The position numbers and the translations under genes were made by a program. The notes beneath the pieces are model-generated. The model did not search any database and was not told the origin of the DNA. It saw nothing but the letters and a program-made list of their open reading frames with translations. From Rhytidiadelphus loreus (lineage: Eukaryota > Streptophyta > Bryopsida > Hypnales > Hylocomiaceae), in NCBI GenBank assembly GCA_947034895.1, contig OX344762.1, forward strand, positions 50,509,087 to 50,573,086: 64,000 nucleotides of DNA. The letters run 5' to 3'. Shown piece by piece: positions 51,285-61,470 of this stretch (positions are counted from its first letter, which is position 1; each line of letters starts with the position of its first letter).

Positions 51285-51306
51285 GACCACTCGTCAACGA
51301 GTGGTC
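51285..51306. repeat. CTCGTCAACGAG palindrome in the SWIM-transposase intron
   Basis: The core is identical to the array at 45.6-46.5 kb, extended here by GACCA on the left and TGGTC on the right to a 22-bp palindrome. It lies in the only intron (51,044-51,626). Confidence 0.85.
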
Positions 51307-53090
51307 TGAGACTTCAGTTATTCTTTATTTTATTTGTGCAACCCCTAAACTAAATTGAAGCATATCTAGTCACTGCATTGGTAGCATTGCCATAACTTAA
51401 CTTCCTCCCCTAGTTCTTTTATAAAAAACCACATGAACTAGAGAGTAAGGTTATTTTCTTTATTATTGATGATGGAAAGTTTATGGTCTTTTCTTGTTTT
51501 ATTTTATAATTTCCTTCCTACCTAGATTATTAGTCATACTATGAGTATTAATAGCAATAATATTTTACTTACAACACATTTAAATTTTTTTATAACAAAG
51601 TTTGTATTTTTGCTTTTTCATTTCAGGATCTTAGTACATCTGAGCTTGCAGAAATGCCTTTCTGCAATCTAGCTGAAACTGTCCATAACAAGTGGCTTCA
51701 ACAATCTGGAAATCGTGGAAACGATTTGTACATTGCCACTGTTGACGACTATGTAAGAACCTTTATGCAAATGGTCAAGTATTATCAATACCTTAAAGGC
51801 AATGAGGCTGGAACAGGACCAGGAAAGGGAGAATTACTACTTCGAGTTGCTCAACGATCAGCTCAAAGATCAGGAAATCCAAAAGTGCTTACCGAAGCTA
51901 TGTCCAATATTCCAGAAGTGGAGGAGTTTCTTAATAGAGAGCCTCGTCTTGAAGGTGAGGAAGTGTTTGGATCGCAGAAACGCAAACCAGATATGCCATT
52001 GGGTTGTGAATATGATTCACACCGCCCAGACAAAGTGAATTTTTCTCATCCACATATGAGGTCAAAGAGAGCTTCTACAAGCACTCAAAACTTGAATCCT
52101 ATTGTTGAAGACATTTTTCCAAGTGTAGACAGAGAGATTGAAGATCCAATGGCAGTTGAGGACAATTCCAGGGAAGGTTTTACTCATAGAATTCCTCATG
52201 TCTCAGCAATTCAAGAGAGCAACTGTGACGAGTTTCAGTGGCACATTGCAAGGCTTCCCAAAACCTCAGCAAAGGCTTGTTTTGCCCTCCAAGCTATTTC
52301 AAAGAAGAAGTGTACAGCAAAGATTGTTCAAAACAACAAGGCCACAACAGCACCAACGTACACAGGTATGATGACCAATTACAAGAAAAATCGAAATGAA
52401 CAAATGCAATTTTTCTTTTGCAATGACGATATTGAACGTTGTGTGAAGGGGACCAATCGGAAGTGGGTATTGTCAAGACCTAATGTTCCTGCCATATGGC
52501 CTGTCAAAATGGGTACCAATTTGTCAAAGCAAGAAGTTTTGGCATTTGAAACAGTTGGCTTTCAACTTCCACAACGTGAAGTTATTTCACCTCGAAGACT
52601 GTTTGGTGGAGAAGCCGGGTTAGATTTGATCTCCTCATATCCTATTCCAGGTTTACCGGATGAGCATCCCCAAATTCGGTCAGGGAAAAGTATTCGTCGG
52701 AATCTAAAGGCACCAACAGTAAAACACGCAAACAATTGCGCATCTGCAATTACACTAAAAGCACGCATTCGTCGAGTAACAATGGTTCCTCACCCTGGAT
52801 TTGGTTGCATTGTTTGCCTTGATTCTGGATTAGAGCCAAAGATTGAGCAATATATGCTTACCATTTCATCATTTCCAGAGTGCTCGTATCCATATTTCAA
52901 AGAAATGACTATAAAGTCATTAGGCAAGCGAGGACAGTGGGCAAACTGTAAGCATCTCTATTTTATTTTCACTGTCATTTGTAACCTTCAATTAACAATA
53001 GATGCTTTCATTCATGCCCCAAGTTTAAGTTTCAATGAAGTCAAGAAGATCCTTCTCAGTGGGATATTGAATCATTTAGTTTTAGATTAG

Positions 53091-53900
53091 ATTTGTTATT
53101 GCAAAACAGTATCAACTTTTGTACCTTGTGTGCTCATCAATGAATATGTAGTGAGACTAAAAGGGCCACTACTTCCATTTCACTTTTGCTTGCACTTCTG
53201 GCATTCAGACTATTGAATGATTTCTCTTATCCTCATTTTACCTATTTTTTGCATTATAACTTATAATATTTTATCAAAAATATCATGTGTTTGTACCTTT
53301 TTTAAACCATTACAGTATATTAAATTTAATTTTTTTGTATTAAAAACAAGAACAGAAAAACTTTATTTTTTGGTTCAGGATTAGAATTCTCATTTCTTCT
53401 TTGCACAAAGTCTATATAGTCATCAATTCTAAAAATGTCCACGATAATAGGTCTATTTGAGATTAATTATATGGCATAAAAAATAAAAATAAACTCTAAA
53501 CTTTGACAGTCTTAAAACAATTTACTTTCACGGTCATAGGCATCGTAACAATAAAATTATAATTTTGAATGGTTTAAAGTGAAATGTTATTTGATTTTGA
53601 CCTTCTTTCATTCACTTCTAATATCCATTGTCCTTCATTATTGCATTCAGTTCCATCCATTTTTTCCATCTATTTTCATTCATTTTTCATCTACTTTCAT
53701 CCATTTTTTCCATCTATTTTCATCCATTTTCATCTACTCTCATCCTTTTTCATCCAACTTTATGTTTTTTCATCCTAAAACAATGCTCACCGCTCACAAC
53801 TTGCCGCTCCCCGCTCGTTGCTCCCCGCTCCCCGCTCACATACTAGCGACGTTGCCTCCTTTAGTGATTAAACTAGAACTTTGCTTTGAATTTTGGAAAT
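53091..53900. other. 3' flank of the transposase and right inverted repeat
   Basis: AT-rich sequence, then a pyrimidine-rich microsatellite of TTTTC/CATC units (53.64-53.77 kb), then the GC-rich inverted repeat units (53,780-53,863). No gene is present. Confidence 0.6.
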
Positions 53901-53908
53901 TAGTTTTT

Positions 53909-53947
53909 AATGTTCGGTTAAACACTGTCATGTGTACCTCCTTTAAG
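53909..53947 (+). repeat. Right copy of the 39-bp direct repeat
   Basis: Same orientation and nearly the same sequence as 38,400-38,438, ending in CCTCCTTTA. It lies 45 bp outside the right inverted repeat. Confidence 0.8.
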
Positions 53948-55260
53948 AATTAAGTTTTCAAAATACTAGTTTGGGTCCTTGGATACTGGTTATTCCTGGG
54001 GTTGCTCCCGCACGGTGGAGCTTTGACTTTGAAACCTGGAAACGGGTACTGGAAGCGTTAATTTGTCTGTTACTCCCTGGGGTTGCTCCCGCACGGCAGA
54101 GCTTTGACTTTATCAGGTTAAAATTTACCTTCGTGAAAAATACTAATTCTTGAATTGTCCCGCACGGCGAAGCTTTAACCTTTAAATTGCCATTTAAAAC
54201 TTAGAATTATCTCGGACAGCGAAGCTTTGGCTTAAAAACAAGAACCCGTGGGATAAAGATTCTTTTTGAAACATATTTAAAGTCCAAGTTACGTTGATTT
54301 ATTTCTCTTTTGCGTTGGACATGTGGTGAAGGTACTTTTGCTTCTAACTCGCCACTTGTTGCTTTAAATCCGATTTAATTACTAGTTTATCATTATTTGA
54401 ATTCCATAAAAATAGTTTCGCTTTGTTTCGCTTTCTCTCATTAGAATTAACAATCTTTTATTTTCTAAGTGTGATTTACTCAGGAAATTGCTGATATCTT
54501 TGTTGAAAGATTTAATTTTTATTCGAATTTCAGAGAAATTTCTGTTCCATAAGGTCCAGTGTTAGTCTCTTATTCAAAAATCCAGTAACCAGGGCCGTAG
54601 CAGCAATCACAAGGCCAGGTCGAATGAAGCAAGAGAACGGGATCGGGAACGTATCAGATCGGGAACCCCAGGGGAACGCCGGCAGCACTATCGAAGAAAA
54701 GGCAGGACGACCCGAAGGCATGAGGCTAGACGAGAAGGTGACTAATGGACGGGGAAGGCAGGACGACCCGAAGGCACGACCACCGACGAGAAGGCGGGAC
54801 GATCAGGAGGCAAGGCGACCGAAGGACTAGTCGCGACGCACCACGTGGAGCCAGCGATCGGCAACGTGGAGGCACGGTGGGACTGAAGGCCGACTGGGCA
54901 GCCAAGAGAGTGTCGGGGTAGGAGGAGTGTCATAAGCAGGGTCTGTCGACAGACAGGGCTGTTTGAACCAAGGCTCGTCCAGACCAAAAAACAACTTGCT
55001 TATTGAGCTCGGTTCTTCAAAACAAAAGGTAAGGCTAATTCAAAACTTTCAACTTTCATTATTGATAGTTGGACACACACTCAAATTTTGAGTGCCTTTG
55101 GAAAATTTCCCAAAGCTCTCATGCCCTTAATTATCCTTACAACACTAGATTGCCAAACTCCATTGCCAAAACTCAACTAACAACAACAACAAAATACCAA
55201 CAATTGGAAGAAGGAGAAGAATAAGAAGGAAGAAATTTGACACGTGAAGGAACTAGAAGA
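53948..55260 (+). mobile_element. LTR-retroelement-like leader (right part)
   Basis: Four related motifs (GTTGCTCCCGCACGGTGGAG and variants, each followed by AGCTTT) recur between 53,995 and 54,235. A GC-rich stretch at 54.60-54.95 kb has a repeated GGCAGGACGACCCGAAGGCA and is Arg/Gly/Glu-rich in several frames, like a retroelement gag start. No reverse transcriptase, integrase or second LTR is present. It may be the other half of the sequence at 36.4-38.4 kb. Confidence 0.35.
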
Positions 55261-56900
55261 CTAAACAACTATTAAGGTAAGAATCTAACTATTCATTCGA
55301 CTAATTGTTTTGGTATTGTTTAATTGGTTTATTCTTTCTACTATTCATCAATAGATTTGTTTTTGATTGTTTTTGATTATTTTATTAGAATACTATTCAT
55401 TCATTTGGTTTTAGTTATTAATTAGGATTCCAAAGCCAAATTAGTTGTTTGTTTGTAGTTTGGGGGATTTGTTTTATTAGGCCTAATAAGCCAAAACAAT
55501 AAAAACAAACAACTAATATCTTGGAATATTTAACAAAATAACTATTAAAAAATTGGCAATCGAATAAAACTACTATTCATTGAAAACTTGGGAAAAATGA
55601 ATTAAATTTATCATTTAATTTAATTTCCTAAAATCAAAGGATTAGTTTTAAATTGCCAAAACTAACAAACTTGGACTTTTTAGATAGGTTTTAGAAACAA
55701 TAATACTAAGATTTCTTCCAAATTCATGAAAGACAATGGAGAATTTTGAGGAGACGATTATGATGATGTTTTGCGATGATGGGACGATTGACATTCTCGA
55801 TACTGAGGTATGAATTTCAAAACTTGTCTTTTGTCTTTTCTTTTGCTTTCATTCTTTAAAAATTAGATTAGAAAACTTAAACTAACAAAATTAACAATTA
55901 AGAATTTAATAGCTAGTAGAATTTAAATTGTTAGAAAACCTTTGAAAATTTAACTAAAATCGTGAAGGTAATAATTAGATTAACTTTGAATTAATTTGTA
56001 AAACGAAATAGTAATCTCATCCAAAAGAATCTCAAAAGGAATCTAATTTAATTTAGGAACTTAGGGAATATTAGAATAATTAGGGGAAGTCAAAACCTAA
56101 TTTATCTACTTATTCTCTTGAAAATTATTAAAGGAACGAATTCCATCCAACCAAGGGGAATTTTCATCCATTTAAAAGTTTTCACCTAAAAGTCCTAAAT
56201 TCTTACTTTTTATCTTAACAATAAGTTAATTAATCACTTTACTCATAAAAACCATAAAACCCTAAAAAATCACTAAATTTAGAATAATAACTTAAAATTA
56301 GGATTAATTAAAGAACAATTAGGAATATTTTCAACACATGACTAGGGAATCTTTTGAAACCATAATCTTTTAGGGAATCTTTTGAAGATTCCAAATCCAC
56401 CTTTTACTTTTAAAATTACTTTAATTTGAAAGGTTAAAAGTGTGGATGAAGATTTGACCTAATTTTGGATGAAAATTCCTAAAATAGGTCAAAATTAGGT
56501 TTTCTCTACAAATTCCATTAGTTAAATTAATTAACTTTCCAAACCCTAAAATTTAGATTTATTTCACATTATTTTGCTATTTTTAGTTGACGGATGAAGT
56601 TTTTAGGATAGAGTTAGGGTCGAATTTCATCCACACATAACTTTCATTAGGAATATCAGAATCCAACTTGCTTTACCATTTTGGAAAGGGAAAATTGTAT
56701 TCTTTGATTTAGTTTAGGTAGAATTTTAGTTTAGCTAGAAGTTTAAATCACAAATAACTAACCCTCAACAACCTTTATTTCTTAACTATTAGAGTGTTTT
56801 GAAGTACTTAAATTAGGTAAAAATCAACATAACAAAGTGTCCATTGCTTGGAAGGCCAAAGAACACTACATTTACATTTCACCCTTACAAATTGCTAACT
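55261..56900. other. AT-rich sequence, possible small exon at 55,736-55,807
   Basis: No gene is established. A 24-codon open segment starting at an ATG (55,736) ends exactly at GAG/GTATGA and could be a first exon, but no partner exon follows before 56.9 kb. Confidence 0.3.
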
Positions 56901-56955
56901 TATGCCGCTAGAACCTGTGTGCAACTTTCTGACTTAAGGGTGGAGTTAGAAACAC

Positions 56956-59397
56956 TCACAGTCGGTCATGCCTACGTCCAACAAAGGGTGGATCCTCCGC
57001 AAACTCTTCTTGCATTGTACCATCCACCCGTTGTGTGTCTTCTGGTTCCTCCATGACCCTTGAAGCTGGCCAAAATCCATCTTTTAAGGTGTCATGCACT
57101 AGAAGAAGTTCATTAAGAGCAATTCTCACGCCCTTCCAATAATCTTTTATAGGGTCATTTTTCCGCCCAAAAGACCCACAGTCCTCATTGTTGGCCATTC
57201 TACTCCAGTGTGCAATGAAACCATCTAAACCCTTTTTGACCTCACCTAGTGATTTCATCTCTTGGGGAGCCAAAGGTCTAGGACTCCCGCTTGGCACTTT
57301 TGGACGCCCATCTTCAGTCTCCGACCATAAGCGAATTCCTCTGCTGTGTTGTGGCAACCAATCCTTGTCTGTACACAAGTTCTTGTACTCCATCAAGGGC
57401 CATCTACTTGAATCCATGTAGAACTTGAATTGCTGTGATGTAGAATGACCTTCTAAGAAGTCCCCACCTGTACCCAATAACCTTGCACAAATCACTTGAA
57501 ATCAGGAACTTCCTCGATAAAATGAGGAATGACAGGGTGGGTTTCACAATCCATGAAGGATTTCATGAGTTTAGGAAGTGTCGGGTAGTCTTTGCTCTTT
57601 AACATTGTGCTCCATCTACCAAAAAGAGCATCAATATCTTCATGAGTGTGTCCGACAATGAGGAAGTTAATGTATATTTCGCGGAAAATGCCTTTGAAAA
57701 CTAGGAGAGGGCAAAAAGCAAAAACCCAACGATTCTTGTTGTCCCCTGACGCATTGTCAAGCTGGAGAATCAATATTGGTGGCAAAGGCTTACAAGGGAT
57801 TGGTTCTGCAGGAAGAGGAAGGAGAGAATCCAAACAGATGTCAGAGCCCTCCAACATCGCTTGAGTTAAAGTGGATTAGCTCGTTTCTTTAGAAAATAAT
57901 GTTCACGATGAATTCTTTGGTTCTCCCTCTAGATCACACAACAACCTTGCAATGGATCCAACAATATGATTTGAGTCTGTTGGAAAAATGTCTAAGCCGT
58001 AGTGAGCATATCGAACATCGCCATAACCGTGAGCAATCATGCTTGTTATAGCCACATGCATTTTCATAAAAGAATTAGTTGCTTTCGTCTTGTGAGAGAA
58101 GTGAGGTGAAGCGGTCTTGGAATGATCCATTTTGTCATGGATGATGCATAGCATCTTTTCTGGAAATTCCTCAGATATTTGCCTAAAGCTGTAATAGAGT
58201 TCCCTATGGGTCTTTTGCCCACTAAGATGGGTAGTTAAAATTCTTGCCCACTTATCTTGTGCAATAGACAACGGAGTACAAGCACTCTTCAATTGCCTAT
58301 ACGTATCACACAGACCACATCTTGCAAAAGTGTCTCCACGAGCCTTTGCAGCATATTCAGAGAAAAAAGCATGGCGGATGTTGCTTAAGCCACTAGATGA
58401 AATTGGAGGCAAATTAAATGCAACATTAGCCTTGTTGATTTTTGGAAGTTGCTCACTCCAACGAAATGCTAACAGCAAAACCATAGCAGGGACTTTCTCC
58501 CCTGATTCCAATGTTTTCGATTTGTGTGGCATTTTGTCGGCTTCATCTACAATCAAAGTCCGAAGTGTAGTGGTAGCTTGTAGAGTCTGGCTACGAGGCT
58601 TCTTCAATCCCAAGTTCCCATGTGTCTCTGCTTCCTTGCCCTCTTTTGCCATGCGCTTGAACCTATAGAAGGTAGCTTTTGAAATCCCATGGATGGTCCA
58701 CCATGCAGTGAGACACACATCAATGTTTCTAAGAGTTATCCATTCCTTTCCAGCTAGGTCTTTATGCGTCTGCCTATGTGCTTCAAGAAGGCAAAGCTTG
58801 CGGACATACACTCCGACCACCTTTCATATGCAGTTGATACCGTATGGACTCAATTTCGTGACGTGGGAAATGTTGTGTGCAGTTCTTGTGGCAACATCAT
58901 GGTTTTGTGGACACTTCAATAATTGACTATGCAGTGAGAAGGGATTCTTTTTTAGAAGGCAGGACTTCGTCCCTTCTCTTACGAGAGGTTTCATAAGAAT
59001 GTACCCCTACTCGAACACGGCGGTTGAAAGCATTCATAGCCGTATTGTATTTATGTGTTTGGTCATGGTCATATAGGCTGATACCGTTCAGAAATACGTG
59101 TGTGATGTGCCAGGCCTTCATTGACCACATCCACCCTAAGGGGACTTCTGCCTCGTTCAATGACTCCGCAATTTGCACAGCGACACGATCATCACCCAAA
59201 GGCTTCCCATCATTTTCGATGACAAGATCCACGTCAACACTTTGGCAAACTCCTTTTGCAACGTCATCCCCTGCTTCGTTTCTAAGTGTGACACACTTTG
59301 TAATCCAGGATTGCCGAGGCAATCCCTCGCAGCCAACGACACTAGCAGGTAATATGGGCACTGGAACCGCAAACTCGTCAGGTCCATGAATATCCAT
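56956..59397 (-). pseudogene. Decayed DUF7869-type transposase-like gene
   Basis: Four minus-strand open blocks form one protein in order: 59397-58930, 58820-57903, 57857-57492 and 57495-56956. The second has a helix-turn-helix-like start (GISKATFYRFKRMAKEG), a zinc-type CGLCDTY and an acidic motif IIHDKMDHSK. The third has LQLDNASGDNKNRW and INFLIVGHTHEDIDALFGRW. The three Asp-bearing motifs fit an RNase H-like (DDE-type) fold, and the set is what I know from DUF7869 proteins, common in plant and animal repeats. Breaks: TGA at 58,824-58,826, TGA at 57,903-57,905, TAA at 57,876-57,878, and frame changes near 58.93 and 57.49 kb. The last block ends HDRL at a GTGAGT donor; the next exon is missing here. 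Confidence 0.65.
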
Positions 59398-60741
59398 TCT
59401 GAAAGGAAGCAGTGGACAAAGAAAAGATTAAATATTGAAAGCACATAAAAGATATTCTAGAACACCGTCCAAAGTCAAAGAAGTGTTTACTAATTCTAAT
59501 CAAACTATTCATAACTAGTTTCTGAAGTGATTAATGAGTAACTATTATCATCGACTCGATGATAATTACTAGAACTATTAAACTTTTTTTGAATAAAATA
59601 GAATATGGATTACCTCAAATTTTTAACATTTTCCCTATTTGATTCATTCCCCTTCAGCAAGGATTGTAAATTTTCCAAATCACAAAAGCAAATATTATGA
59701 AGAGGAGGACATGAATGACAACATTGACTAAGAACTTGAACTAAAGTAGTCCTCTGACATATTGTCGAGTCGAGGATAATAAAAGTTGCGACATATAAAG
59801 TCTTTGTTCACGAACTCCACTAAGAATGACAATAAATCGCCTACAGAAGGTGTAATCGTCGACAAAAAAAATAATCCTATAAATTAAATTATCAAACTAA
59901 TTAATATACAATTGATTACAAGATTTCCAATTTCAAAACATATGTATTCAAACCAAATACACCAAATCTCCACATAATTACGTAGATTTATCATTGATTC
60001 GACAATATCTCTCAAGCAGTACATCACCGGTAAATAAATATTATTGATCGGAGACAAAGCCCAAGAAGTCCGACAAGACGGGTAGACATTTACTCGATGA
60101 ATGATATGGTCATTATGTGGGAAAAGGTTATCGTCGACTCGAAGATACTACAAGTACCCAAATACACAAGCTTTATCGTCAAGTCGACGATAACTCTAAA
60201 ACATTCATTTCCAGAGTAATGCTATCGTCGATTCGACAATATCCTATCCAATATACACTAGAAGTATACAATACATTTTCGGATTTTACGTCGAGAAATA
60301 CGGGAACTCAAAATCCCAGAAAGAAGAAGCGCAAACACATAGATATCTTTCAATGAAACCGAAAGTCCATGAAATTATATGTTACTACATATTGCCATCT
60401 GAACATTAGAAATATGAACATAACATCCTTGTTAGATCGTTGGCCTCTGTGAAGTCAATGAAACTACACAAAGCACGAACAGAGATTGTTGTGTACTACA
60501 AAACAGGGCAAATCAAAACCGAACTTACCAGCTATAATGGAAAAAAACAAAGGGAATACCGAAGCTCTCCACGACGTGCACAAAACAAGAACAATACAAC
60601 AAAATATTCTTGGAAGACAAGTGAGAGTAGTGGGATCCAGAAGTCGACGAACTACAATAAAATGGAGATAGAAATCCCAACTGCAAGGGATCGGTGCGAG
60701 TTCGAAGGCATGGAAAGAAGGTACCCAACGGACTAGGAATC
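59398..60741. other. 5' region of the DUF7869 gene
   Basis: Non-coding sequence holding the palindrome array described separately. Several short open frames around 60.1-60.7 kb have no recognisable content. Confidence 0.5.
59545..60242. repeat. Array of TTATCGTCGAnTCGACGATAA-type palindromes
   Basis: Six copies: 59,545-59,565 (perfect, 10+1+10), 59,760-59,779, 59,988-60,008, 60,128-60,148, 60,173-60,193 (one mismatch) and 60,222-60,242, plus a half-site near 59,860. All lie upstream of the DUF7869 gene. The sequence differs from the 46-kb palindrome but the arrangement is the same. Confidence 0.85.
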
Positions 60742-60744
60742 TCT

Positions 60745-60970
60745 CACTAGAAGAAACTCATGTTTTTTGTGACGAGTCCTGATTTTTTTTGACGCATTTT
60801 TTTTGATGTCTAAGTTGACATTTAGCTGTTTTTATGTTGTTCATGACATCCAAATGATCTAATGAACATCATTAAAAACATAAAAACAACTAAATGTCAA
60901 CTTAGACATCAAAAAAAATGCGTCACAAAAAATTAGGGCTCGTCACAAAAAACATGGGTTTTTTATAGTG
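60745..60970. mobile_element. CACTA-type MITE, 226 bp
   Basis: The ends read CACTAGAAGAAACTCATG and, reversed, CACTATAAAAAACCCATG. Flanks are TCT on both sides (60,742-60,744 and 60,971-60,973), a 3-bp target duplication. The whole element is a foldback with arms sharing TTTTTTGTGACGAG and ATGTCTAAGTTGACATTTAG. No coding capacity. It needs a CACTA transposase from elsewhere; its ends differ beyond CACTA from the 20.7-kb element. Confidence 0.9.
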
Positions 60971-61344
60971 TCTGCCACAGGAAGCGCGGGAATGAATAGG
61001 CGCAAACATTTGTGTATTCAAAGTCTACCGAAAGCAACGGCATATTAACGGCTCAGTCATGCACTTTCACTGACAGTAATAATGAAATCCTTCCCATTTT
61101 TGGAAGTGCTTTTATAGAGCCTAAGATAGAAAAAGATTCTGTTTGTCGATAGGCTCCTTTTCCGTGATTCCGTTGACGATGGGCGGAGGTGCTTTCTGTG
61201 AAAGCATCTAAACTTTAAATGCCTTCCGTTAATGATTATTTCCCTGCGATTTAATAGGTGGCGGTTTCCCCTTTGACGTGTACTGGATGAAGGCTTCATG
61301 GTTTTCGACGACTAGGTCTATAGTTCAAGGTTGTATGCTACACA

Positions 61345-61470
61345 GTTTGGGGTTTTAGGGTTTAGGATTTGGGATTTCAGGGTTCAGGATTCAGGATTTG
61401 GGATATTAGGATTTAGGGTTTGGAATATTAGGGTTTAGGGTTCGGAATTTTAGGGTTTCGGTTTGGAGTG
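61345..61470 (+). repeat. Degenerate telomere-like repeats
   Basis: Imperfect TTTAGGG/TTAGGGT units and variants (GGATTTGGGAT, GGGTTTAGGGTT) run for about 120 bp. This is the plant telomere repeat in an interstitial, decayed form. Confidence 0.75.

Larger units (their letters stand above)
48767..53090 (+). pseudogene. MULE-like transposase with GCM/FAR1-like zinc cluster and SWIM finger (one in-frame stop)
   Basis: Two exons, 48767-51043 and 51627-53090, join in phase to 1246 codons. Residues about 158-225 are a tandem Ser/Thr-Leu-Pro repeat (SSTLPS). A Cys/His cluster follows near 330-420 (CIGHLQCINPGC, CKMCKQPPSC, HEHPV), resembling WRKY-GCM/FAR1-type DNA-binding fingers. The RNase H-like core shows MFDHVKRV (about 577), GFMADTAQANW (about 641) and CLFHW (about 674), the layout of MULE transposases. 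Near 1177-1200 is a SWIM-type finger ending in CKH, but its first CxC reads CSY. A TAA at 50,618-50,620 (codon 618) breaks the core; the frame continues without shift. It is divergent from the ParB-methyltransferase gene and probably mobilises the same element. Confidence 0.75.
38438..53863. mobile_element. Proposed composite DNA transposon with ParB-methyltransferase and MULE/SWIM transposase
   Basis: Inverted GC-rich repeats face each other at 38,438-38,510 and about 53,780-53,863. Both ends read AGGAGG, a short variable gap, then GCT(G/A)GTATGTGAGC and tandem GAGCGGGGAGC units. Between them two long genes diverge from a centre near 48 kb: a ParB-like/methyltransferase gene to the left and a MULE-like transposase with a SWIM finger to the right. 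Introns of both carry the CTCGTCAACGAG palindrome. A clean target duplication was not found; instead a 39-bp direct repeat lies outside the ends, 45 bp away on the right. The unit is inferred from architecture. Confidence 0.55.

Noticed and set aside
38438..53863. A precise 9-bp MULE target duplication
   Set aside because: CCTCTTTTA/CCTCCTTTA-like nonamers occur at both sides, but on the right they occur twice and one overlaps the inverted repeat, so I could not assign one with confidence.
53579..53953. Protein rich in Phe/His/Ser
   Set aside because: It is a translation of a TTTTC/CATC microsatellite followed by the GC-rich inverted repeat.
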